Shown: positions 1-5,745 of the stretch, one piece after another
How the letters are laid out: each line of letters opens with the position of its first letter
How positions within the stretch are numbered: the stretch's first letter is position 1
NCBI GenBank assembly: GCA_001604495.1
Contig: LVBR01000173.1
Coordinates: forward strand, 1-8,244
Direction: 5' to 3'
Source of the DNA: Acholeplasmatales bacterium Tener_01
Lineage (GTDB): Bacteria > Bacillota_I > Bacilli_A > ML615J-28 > CAG-698
Length of the DNA stretch: 8,244 bases
The notes under the pieces: generated by a model
What the model was told of the DNA's origin: nothing
The model's input: only the letters and a program-made list of their open reading frames with translations
Databases searched by the model: none
Position numbers and translations under genes: made by a program

Positions 1-327
1 CTAAAACTATTCAACGAAGACGAAGATACTTATGGTATCGTTATGATTGGTGAAATCGGTGGTAGTGGTGAAGAAGAAGCGGCTCTTTGGATTAAAGAGA
101 ACTGCCAAAAACCAATAGTTTCATTTATTGCTGGTAGTACTGCACCAAAAGGAAAGAGAATGGGCCATGCAGGTGCGATAATTTCTGGTGGAAAAGGTAC
201 AGCTAGTGGTAAAAAAGAAATATTAAGAAGTGTTGGAGTTAGAGTTTGTGAAACTCCTGATATGATTGGTAAAGCAATGCATGATTTACTAGAAGAAAAA
301 GGTCTTTTAGATAAATGTAGATCATAA
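1..327 (+). CDS. sucD: Succinyl-CoA synthetase (ADP-forming) alpha subunit, C-terminal part
   Basis: The reading frame is open from the first base of the window, so the gene starts upstream; 108 residues of the C-terminus are present. The alpha subunit, with the beta subunit SucC, interconverts succinyl-CoA plus ADP and phosphate with succinate, CoA and ATP through a phosphohistidine, in the cytoplasm. The family signature around the active-site His is clear: MGHAGAIISGGKGTA, where the His of GHAGA is the residue that is phosphorylated. The motif EIGGSGEEEAA just upstream matches the second conserved block of the ligase CoA domain. The C-terminal end at DKCRS is a few residues longer than in E. 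coli. The gene stops at TAA 325-327 and a terminator follows at once, so it is the last gene of its operon; sucC would be expected upstream, outside the window. The related CoA-ligase families (malate-CoA ligase, acyl-CoA synthetase) are less likely alternatives. Confidence 0.93.
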   Translation, partial: LKLFNEDEDTYGIVMIGEIGGSGEEEAALWIKENCQKPIVSFIAGSTAPKGKRMGHAGAIISGGKGTASGKKEILRSVGVRVCETPDMIGKAMHDLLEEKGLLDKCRS

Positions 328-335
328 ATATGTAG

Positions 336-364
336 AAAAAAGAGCTGTTAACAGCTCTTTTCTA
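336..364 (+). terminator. Rho-independent terminator after sucD
   Basis: Positions 338-361 form a perfect 24-base palindrome (AAAAGAGCTG, centre TTAA, CAGCTCTTTT), ending in a T-rich run. It lies nine bases after the sucD stop codon. Because of the symmetry and flanking A/T runs it could work in either direction. Confidence 0.88.
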
Positions 365-384
365 TTTCACTTGATAATACTATT

Positions 385-425
385 TTTTAGTGAAGATATG
401 TTCACTGAACTTAAGTTCACTAAAA
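385..425. promoter_or_regulatory. Nested inverted repeats, possible operator
   Basis: The arms TTTTAGTGAA (385-394) and TTCACTAAAA (416-425) are perfect reverse complements. Inside lies a 12-base perfect palindrome GAACTTAAGTTC (407-418). The hexamer TTCACT occurs at 401-406 and 416-421, and its reverse complement at 389-394. The block sits about 30 bases upstream of the -10 of the hydrolase gene, which suits a regulator site. No regulator gene is adjacent, and no T-run follows that would make it an obvious terminator. Confidence 0.45.
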
Positions 426-453
426 TAAAAACTATAATTATATGATAAATTAA

Positions 454-462
454 TGCTATAAT
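454..462 (+). promoter_or_regulatory. Extended -10 promoter of the hydrolase gene
   Basis: TGC followed directly by TATAAT (457-462) is an extended -10 element. The position of a -35 box (about 434-439, ATAATT) is a poor match, which extended -10 promoters tolerate. Transcription would begin near 469, giving a leader of about 37 bases. The ribosome binding site is AGGA at 495-498, seven bases before the ATG at 506. Confidence 0.6.
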
Positions 463-505
463 AAGAGTGATGATTTATTCATTAATATTATAAAAGGATA
501 GAATT

Positions 506-2635
506 ATGAAAGAATTTTTAAAAAAGACAAAACAAACTCTAATCATCTTTTGTTCACTTTTAGCCCTAGCAGTTGTTTGCATGGTTATAAGTGATCAAAT
601 TCAAAAAGACTTTGGTAAAGTTACAGTTAAAACCGGTTATATTTCAGCAAAGACAGTAGATGAAGAGGAGTATCTAATGGGATATAAATTATATATTCCT
701 AGTGGTGTTAGTAAAGAAAACCCTGCTCCTGCAGTTTTATGTTTGCATGGATATCAAAATGACCATGAGACAAGTGCTGCATATGCAATTGAAGCGGCTC
801 GTCATGGATATGTTGCTTTAGCAATTGATGAGTTTGGACATGGATCTACTAATATTGGTATGCTTGAAAGAGGCTATGTAAATCATAAAGTGTCTGTTTG
901 CTTTGGATGGGATAGTATTGAAGAGGGCACTTATAAGTTTATAAGTGGACCTAATAGATTTAAACTTTTAAGCAATTTCTCAAATCTTGATTTCTTTATT
1001 GAAAAATATAAAAACTCTATTGATAAACTAACAGGTGATGTTAGTAAGACTGAATATATCATTGATTCATCAATGGGTGGAGCTGCAGCTTATGCTTGGC
1101 TTGCTAGTCAAGACTTTGTTGATGGAGAAAAAATGGCAGTTACTGGTCACTCAATGGGAACATGGGCAGCTTGGAGTGTTTCAGCTTGCTTTAGTGGTGC
1201 AATCTTAGAAGGTGAAGGTAAAAATATTGATATCACACCTCGTGCCACAATCTTACAAGCAGGTGAAATCTTTAAAACTGAAACTGATTCTTTAGGTAGA
1301 ATGGCATATGATAAAGACGGTGATGGAACACTTGATATCTACTTTAATAATGTTTTATTATTAAGTGCTAAATATGATGAATTCAATTACTTTAGAGATT
1401 ACGCTAAAACTCCAATAAATGAAGATGTTGAACATGGTGAAGTTAATGCTAACTTCTTAGCAACTTCAACAGATGAGGCATCATTTAATAAAACATATCA
1501 CGAAGACTTCCTACTCGGTACATCTAGAAGACGTAATCTATATATAACTAATCATAGACTTTTAACTCATAACCATAAAGCGATTGCTGATACTTTGGAG
1601 TGGATGAGTGCATCATTTGCAACTCCATTATCACAAGCATCAACTAACCAAATCTATATGGCTAAAGAATGGTTAGTGTTTATTGCAATGCTTGCATCAA
1701 TTGCAAGTTGTTTGTGTGTTGTTATGATGTTTAAGAATGTTAAATGGTTTGAAATAGTATTCTTAGGTGTTCCAAATCGTCCTGAAAAAGAAAAGAGTGG
1801 CAAGAAATGGTGGAAAGGTGCAATTATTACTGTCTTAATCTCATTTGTAACTTATCCATTCTTAACACAACTTGGTCAAGGCCTATTCCCATTACCTGAA
1901 AAGATATTTAGAATGACAATTGGTGATGGTTTCTTGGTTTGGTATTTGATATTAATAATTATAATGCTATGCTTTACAATTATTCCAAGAATATCAAAGA
2001 AAAAAGAAAAAGAACTTCCTGATTTTATTGATATGGGCTTAGCAAGGTGCGATGATGTTTATAAAGATAAATTCGATTGGCTACTTTTACTTAAAGCTTT
2101 GATTGTTGTGGGTGTGGGAATACTTGTAATGTATTTAGAAGTAGTTTTATATGAAGCAATATTTAAACTAGATCTACGCTTCATATGGCCATTCTTCAGA
2201 TCATTCTCATTCTCTCGTTTCTTACAATTCTTATTGTATCTACCAATCTTTATTATCTTCTTTATCTTAAATAACTCTAAGATATTTGCTAGTGGTAGAG
2301 TTGTTGGTACTGGTGAAAAGGGAGTTAAAGCCTTCTTTAAGGTTTGGTGGCGTTATGCCTTCTGTATGGTTGGTGGAATCTTATTAGTTATTTTACTTGA
2401 ATATATTCCATTCTTCCTTGGAATGGGCCCTGGTGCTGACTTATTATTTGGTACAACATTTGGTGGTCCATTTATGTCACTACTAATAGTATTTGCTCCA
2501 CAAGTAATAGTATTCTCTTTGATTTGTACATTCTGCTATCGTAAGAGTGGCAATGTCTTCTTGGGTGCTTTGATTGTAGCTATACTGGCTTGTTGGATTG
2601 TTACTGGTGGCAGTGCAATACTTTATAATTTCTAA
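506..2635 (+). CDS. Membrane-anchored alpha/beta hydrolase with polytopic C-terminal domain
   Basis: A 709-residue protein. Residues 12-28 form a signal anchor after a Lys-rich start, so the following domain should lie outside the cell. Residues about 55-370 are an alpha/beta hydrolase of the dienelactone hydrolase/peptidase S9-like kind: an oxyanion HG at 81-82 (LCLHGY), the nucleophile elbow GHSMG at 214-218 with Ser216, a likely acid Asp291 (LLLSAKYDEF) and a likely His357 (THNHKAI). An Asp-rich loop DKDGDGTLD at 269-277 resembles a calcium-binding loop. Eight further hydrophobic segments follow, near 388-408, 436-453, 475-494, 526-549, 572-588, 615-632, 655-676 and 683-702, with Lys/Arg-rich loops (424-437, 495-503, 591-616, 679-680) that fit the positive-inside rule. 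It stands alone between two terminators. The substrate cannot be told; an esterase, peptidase or lipid/cell-wall hydrolase role is possible. I do not recognise a named gene. Confidence 0.85.
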   Translation: MKEFLKKTKQTLIIFCSLLALAVVCMVISDQIQKDFGKVTVKTGYISAKTVDEEEYLMGYKLYIPSGVSKENPAPAVLCLHGYQNDHETSAAYAIEAARHGYVALAIDEFGHGSTNIGMLERGYVNHKVSVCFGWDSIEEGTYKFISGPNRFKLLSNFSNLDFFIEKYKNSIDKLTGDVSKTEYIIDSSMGGAAAYAWLASQDFVDGEKMAVTGHSMGTWAAWSVSACFSGAILEGEGKNIDITPRATILQAGEIFKTETDSLGRMAYDKDGDGTLDIYFNNVLLLSAKYDEFNYFRDYAKTPINEDVEHGEVNANFLATSTDEASFNKTYHEDFLLGTSRRRNLYITNHRLLTHNHKAIADTLEWMSASFATPLSQASTNQIYMAKEWLVFIAMLASIASCLCVVMMFKNVKWFEIVFLGVPNRPEKEKSGKKWWKGAIITVLISFVTYPFLTQLGQGLFPLPEKIFRMTIGDGFLVWYLILIIIMLCFTIIPRISKKKEKELPDFIDMGLARCDDVYKDKFDWLLLLKALIVVGVGILVMYLEVVLYEAIFKLDLRFIWPFFRSFSFSRFLQFLLYLPIFIIFFILNNSKIFASGRVVGTGEKGVKAFFKVWWRYAFCMVGGILLVILLEYIPFFLGMGPGADLLFGTTFGGPFMSLLIVFAPQVIVFSLICTFCYRKSGNVFLGALIVAILACWIVTGGSAILYNF

Positions 2636-2669
2636 AAAAAAGACTCATATCTTTTGATATGAGTTTTTA
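2634..2669. terminator. Bidirectional terminator between convergent genes
   Basis: The stem ACTCATATC (2643-2651) pairs with GATATGAGT (2656-2664) around a TTTT loop. A T-run follows on the plus strand (2664-2668), and an A-run precedes it (2634-2641), which is a U-run for minus-strand transcripts. It lies between the stop of the hydrolase gene (2635) and overlaps the last codon of the convergent minus-strand gene, serving both. Confidence 0.9.
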
Positions 2670-3965
2670 TCTTATTATTTCATGTTTAAAATGCTTTTCA
2701 ACAAATTCCACATATTCTTCGATTTCTTGGTTGGTATATTCTTTATCACCTTTTGAAACAACCAATTTATCTTCAATATCATCCAATCTTTTTATAACTG
2801 CTACTACCCTGCCACTAAACTCTTTTAAAGGTTTAGCCTCACCAATTACATAAGCATCTTGATAAGCGCCATCTAAAGCCTTGAAATCTTTAATATAACC
2901 GTAGTTTTGGGTATATGTTATACCTTTATGATTGTATCCAATTGGTCTATCAATATATACAGTGACATATGAACCAATCATTTTAATTAGTTTTTCTTGA
3001 AGACGAATTCTTTTTAGGATGTCTACTCCCCGTTTTGTAGCCTCGTCAATAGATAATTTATAATTATTCTTATCCGTTTGTATTTTTTTTCTGAAATAAA
3101 GGTATTCAAAATCATTATTAACAAGTTCAAATCCGAGTTTTTTAAAAATGTGTGTAGCAATTTCATTATCTTCTTTTATTATAGCTCGTATAGTTTCGAG
3201 TTTTAAAGTGTCTTTTGCATATTGGATTGCTTTAATAATGGCGATTGTTCCAATACCTTTATTTTTATATTTATCGTTTAATATTTGAATAGATAGTTCA
3301 CTACTATCATATTTGAAGCCACTAAAACTAATTTCACCAATGGCTTTTTCTTTATAAACTATAGCTAGTAATGTGTATCCCTGACTTTTTTTATCTTCAG
3401 TGTAGCTGCTCATATTGTCTTTTTTATTCAAAAAAAGTGAATGTGCAAGTTCATTTGTCATAGGAATTAATGAAACATTGTTTTCATAAGCATTTTTTCT
3501 AATTAGTTTTAGTAATTTTTCGTTTTGTTTTTCAATATCAAAACTAATGTTTTTTTCTTCTAGAATTCTTTCTATGGCATTTGAACAATCCATTGTGTGG
3601 TAAGGATAGTACAATTTATTTAATTCATCTGGTTTAACAATTTTATATATCTGCTTAGAAGTTAGATTATAAGTATAGGCAAAATAGCGATAAATATAAC
3701 CCATCCAGAACAATGCTTCAGCATTAAATTTTACAGATCCGTAAGAACTTTGTCCAAATTCATTATCCAAATCATTGAATATATCTGTAGTACTTTTTGT
3801 ATCGTTTAAAAAGTCTTTAGAATCAAAACTTTTTGCCACATTAGAGTTCATAAATCTTCTAATGAAAATACTTGAACTAGTATTTGTTTTTTCTTTTGAT
3901 TCTTCAAACAATCTTCCCTGAATACTACATAAAGTTAGGCCGTCATGATCAATCTCTTTTATCAT
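2667..3965 (-). CDS. Fusion: DUF3990-partner (antitoxin-like) domain + GNAT acetyltransferase + pyrophosphatase-like domain
   Basis: A 432-residue soluble protein with three parts. Residues about 30-137 (FIRRFMNS, YGSVKFNAEALFWMGYIYRY, ELNKLYYPYHTMD) resemble, from memory, the small partner protein coded beside DUF3990 genes in Firmicutes, a probable antitoxin. Residues about 164-294 are a GNAT acetyltransferase: the acetyl-CoA loop KNKGIGT at 234-240 and the C-terminal block NEIATHIFKKLGF at 267-279. Residues about 330-432 resemble a family I inorganic pyrophosphatase: YTQNYGYI (351-358) for YPCNYGYI, LDGAYQDAYV (364-373) for DGDPxD, and RLDDIEDKLVV (393-403). The middle Asp of the DxDxxD metal motif is Ala367 and the R43 region is compressed, so pyrophosphate hydrolysis is doubtful. 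The ATG overlaps the upstream stop as ATGA (3962-3965), with GAGGAG at 3974-3979 inside the upstream gene, so the two are translationally coupled. The substrate of the GNAT domain is unknown. Confidence 0.82.
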   Translation of the reverse strand: MIKEIDHDGLTLCSIQGRLFEESKEKTNTSSSIFIRRFMNSNVAKSFDSKDFLNDTKSTTDIFNDLDNEFGQSSYGSVKFNAEALFWMGYIYRYFAYTYNLTSKQIYKIVKPDELNKLYYPYHTMDCSNAIERILEEKNISFDIEKQNEKLLKLIRKNAYENNVSLIPMTNELAHSLFLNKKDNMSSYTEDKKSQGYTLLAIVYKEKAIGEISFSGFKYDSSELSIQILNDKYKNKGIGTIAIIKAIQYAKDTLKLETIRAIIKEDNEIATHIFKKLGFELVNNDFEYLYFRKKIQTDKNNYKLSIDEATKRGVDILKRIRLQEKLIKMIGSYVTVYIDRPIGYNHKGITYTQNYGYIKDFKALDGAYQDAYVIGEAKPLKEFSGRVVAVIKRLDDIEDKLVVSKGDKEYTNQEIEEYVEFVEKHFKHEIIR

Positions 3966-4816
3966 TTCAATAACTCCTCAATGTATTTTCCTTTTCCTTT
4001 ATACTCTATACGTGCTATTTTTGTTTTATCGTAACCTTGCTTTTGAAATTCTAATTGTTTGTCTACATAATATGCCTTTTCGCTACTTGAAATGAAACAT
4101 TTTTCTAATATTTTAATATTATCAATAGATTTATCACTTAAAAAAACATATTGAAGACCAAGATTTGTGGCTGCAAGGCAGTGCTTACATTGCTCATCAG
4201 TGATTAAGCCATCAATAAACTGATCTATTATTTCAAACATTCTGTTGTCAGCGATTGGTGCAATGACGTAATCGGCATTTTTGACCTTATCTATTATTCT
4301 TTTAATATGTTTATGTTCTTTATAATTGTTTAGTTTTCCTCTAAAATAAGCAATAGCGAGCATCCAATCTTGGTTGACAGAGAATACAACCTTATTTAAA
4401 CCTTCTGGATTAAAGTCAAGGAAGTATATGCAAGAACTAAGAGATCTTGAAACAAAAGATGCAGATTTATCATATGCATCGCCACAATAGAATCCACTGC
4501 CAAAATCATTGTTTGCTTTTCCGGAGTTTACAACAATTCTTCCTATTAGTTCATTTTTTGATGCATGTGTCAGAAGAATGTGATTTTCTTCTAAATCATC
4601 TTTATAAAACATTTCCTTTTGAAGATTTAGTCTTAGATTATTATTAAAGGCATAACTATATATCAAATCTAAGAAATCCTCTCTTGGATATGTTTCACCG
4701 CTTTCGGTTCTAGCAATTCTGAGTTTTTCAACTCTAAGCGCTGTTGCAAGTTCATCTTGAGATATTTCAAAAAAGGATCTAATTATTCGTAGGTCATCTT
4801 TTATTCTGAAATTCAT
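3962..4816 (-). CDS. XRE-type HTH protein with DUF3990-like ADP-ribosyltransferase domain (putative toxin/autoregulator)
   Basis: A 284-residue soluble protein. Residues about 7-60 form an XRE/Cro-type helix-turn-helix (IIRSFFEISQDELATALRVE, then a recognition-helix region ending TESGETYPRED). Residues about 79-230 match the DUF3990 pattern of the ADP-ribosyltransferase superfamily: a first-motif His84 in ILLTHAS, the block DFGSGFYC at 104-111 with Tyr110, NADYVIAPIADNRMF at 180-194, and LQYVF at 221-225 with Gln222, where classical ARTs carry Glu. Family members are thought to transfer ADP-ribose from NAD, but no target is known to me. Residues 235-284 are a Lys-rich tail without a recognised domain. 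The start is fixed by AAGGAGG at 4824-4830, seven bases before ATG. It is the first gene of a two-gene operon with a partner-domain fusion, the layout of a toxin-antitoxin pair in which the toxin also carries the DNA-binding domain. An alternative is a regulator whose ART domain is only a sensor. Confidence 0.8.
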   Translation of the reverse strand: MNFRIKDDLRIIRSFFEISQDELATALRVEKLRIARTESGETYPREDFLDLIYSYAFNNNLRLNLQKEMFYKDDLEENHILLTHASKNELIGRIVVNSGKANNDFGSGFYCGDAYDKSASFVSRSLSSCIYFLDFNPEGLNKVVFSVNQDWMLAIAYFRGKLNNYKEHKHIKRIIDKVKNADYVIAPIADNRMFEIIDQFIDGLITDEQCKHCLAATNLGLQYVFLSDKSIDNIKILEKCFISSSEKAYYVDKQLEFQKQGYDKTKIARIEYKGKGKYIEELLK

Positions 4817-4838
4817 ATTTGAACCTCCTTATAATCAT

Positions 4839-4867
4839 ATTATATATTGATTAATAATAAAAGTCAA
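4839..4867 (-). promoter_or_regulatory. Sigma-A promoter of the HTH-ART operon
   Basis: Read on the minus strand, TTGACT (4867-4862) is the -35 box and TATAAT (4844-4839) the -10 box, with an exact 17-base spacer. Transcription should begin near 4832, leaving a very short leader with the AAGGAGG ribosome binding site at 4830-4824. The -35 box lies within a 15-base palindrome (TCAACAA C TTGTTGA, 4864-4878) that joins the operator repeats. Confidence 0.85.
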
Positions 4868-4868
4868 C

Positions 4869-4900
4869 AACTTGTTGATATCAAATGATACTAACAAGTT
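4869..4900. repeat. Operator-like palindrome, copy 1
   Basis: A 32-base unit beginning AACTTGTTGATATC and ending GATACTAACAAGTT, the two 14-base arms being reverse complements except at two positions, around a centre AAAT. An identical copy lies 37 bases further on. It abuts the -35 box of the minus-strand operon, so it is a probable binding site for the operon's own HTH protein. Confidence 0.75.
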
Positions 4901-4905
4901 CAAAA

Positions 4906-4937
4906 AACTTGTTGATATCAAATGATACTAACAAGTT
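4906..4937. repeat. Operator-like palindrome, copy 2
   Basis: This is identical in all 32 bases to the copy at 4869-4900, after a 5-base gap. The centre-to-centre distance of 37 bases is about 3.5 helical turns, so two bound dimers would face opposite sides of the DNA. It lies between the minus-strand operon and the plus-strand Fe-S operon and could touch both. Confidence 0.75.
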
Positions 4938-4977
4938 TGCAATTAATATAATGAAAGAGTACTATTACAAATAAATC

Positions 4978-5006
4978 TTGAAAAAAAAGGAATATAAGTG
5001 TATAAT
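4978..5006 (+). promoter_or_regulatory. Sigma-A promoter of the Fe-S scaffold operon
   Basis: TTGAAA (4978-4983) and TATAAT (5001-5006) are separated by 17 bases. Transcription should begin near 5013. The ribosome binding site AAGGAG (5028-5033) precedes the ATG at 5043 by nine bases. The promoter is 41 bases beyond the second operator-like palindrome. Confidence 0.82.
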
Positions 5007-5042
5007 AACAACTGGTAAAAAACATATAAGGAGAGGATATAT

Positions 5043-5735
5043 ATGGAATACACAAATCAAATTAAAAACATGTGTAAAGTGACTTGTGGTGCAAGCCATG
5101 GCTGTGCTCCAATCCCTCAAGAAGGCGAATGGACATACGCTCGTGAAATCAAAGACATCAATGGTTTCACTCATGGTATTGGCTGGTGTGCTCCTCAACA
5201 AGGTGCATGTAAGTTAACTTTAAACGTTAAGGGTGGAATCATTATGGAAGCTCTTATTGAAACTTTAGGATGCTCAGGCATGACTCATTCAGCTGCAATG
5301 GCAAGCGAAGCGATTGTTGGTAAGACATTACTTGAAGCAGTTAACACTGACTTAGTATGTGATGCAATTAACACTGCAATGCGTGAATTATTCTTACAAA
5401 TCGTTTACGGACGTACTCAATCTGCATTTAGTGAAGATGGTCTTGCAATTGGTGCTGGTCTTGAAGACTTAGGTAAAGGCTTAAGAAGTCAAGTTGGTAC
5501 ATGCTACGCAACAAAAGAAAAAGGTCCTCGTTATCTAGAATTAACTGAAGGATATATCACAAAGATTGCCTTAGATAGTAACGATGAAATCATTGGTTAC
5601 CAATATTTATCACTTGGTAAGTTCATGGACTTCATGAAGAAAGGCTTACCAGCTGAGGAAGCTTTAGAAAAGGCTAAAGGTCAATACGGACGCTTCAATG
5701 AAGCTGTAAAAGTAATTGACCCACGTCAAGAATAG
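5043..5735 (+). CDS. NifU/IscU-like iron-sulfur cluster assembly scaffold protein
   Basis: A 230-residue cytoplasmic protein. Residues about 60-125 carry the NifU N-terminal-like core, with GCSGMTHSAAMASEAIVGKTLLEA (broken here as GCSGMTH at 76-82 and GKTLLEA at 93-99) echoing the GCxxSxAS...GKTLxEA pattern of IscU. Cysteines at 11, 15 and 21 at the N-terminus (CKVTC, GC), at 49 and 56, then at 77, 106 and 154 are candidate cluster ligands; the N-terminal Cys cluster is not part of ordinary IscU. Residues about 165-230 form an extra C-terminal region. The protein is longer than IscU (about 130). The stop codon TAG overlaps the ribosome binding site of the next gene, so the pair is one operon. 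The codons are of the highly expressed type, with CGT common for Arg. Its exact client protein is unknown. Confidence 0.85.
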   Translation: MEYTNQIKNMCKVTCGASHGCAPIPQEGEWTYAREIKDINGFTHGIGWCAPQQGACKLTLNVKGGIIMEALIETLGCSGMTHSAAMASEAIVGKTLLEAVNTDLVCDAINTAMRELFLQIVYGRTQSAFSEDGLAIGAGLEDLGKGLRSQVGTCYATKEKGPRYLELTEGYITKIALDSNDEIIGYQYLSLGKFMDFMKKGLPAEEALEKAKGQYGRFNEAVKVIDPRQE

Positions 5736-5745
5736 GAGGTTCATC

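Noticed and set aside
2659..2853. Plus-strand open frame of 64 residues
   Set aside because: It is the antisense shadow of the pyrophosphatase-like domain, starts inside the terminator hairpin and has a Ser/Thr-rich composition typical of such shadows.
4447..4647. Plus-strand open frame of 66 residues, His- and Phe-rich
   Set aside because: It lies wholly antisense to the ART domain coding region, with no ribosome binding site or family-like motif.
4869..4937. Insertion-sequence ends or an attachment site
   Set aside because: The two copies are adjacent direct repeats with nothing between them but five bases, and there is no transposase or integrase; an operator fits better.
4965..5201. Minus-strand open frame of 78 residues with a hydrophobic end
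   Set aside because: It overlaps the well-supported scaffold gene and its promoter in antisense, and its hydrophobic tail arises from the A-rich promoter region.
5716..5745. Upstream in-frame ATG for the GGGtGRT protein
   Set aside because: It would overlap the scaffold gene by 20 bases and lacks a ribosome binding site, whereas the ATG at 5746 has AGGAGG six bases before it.
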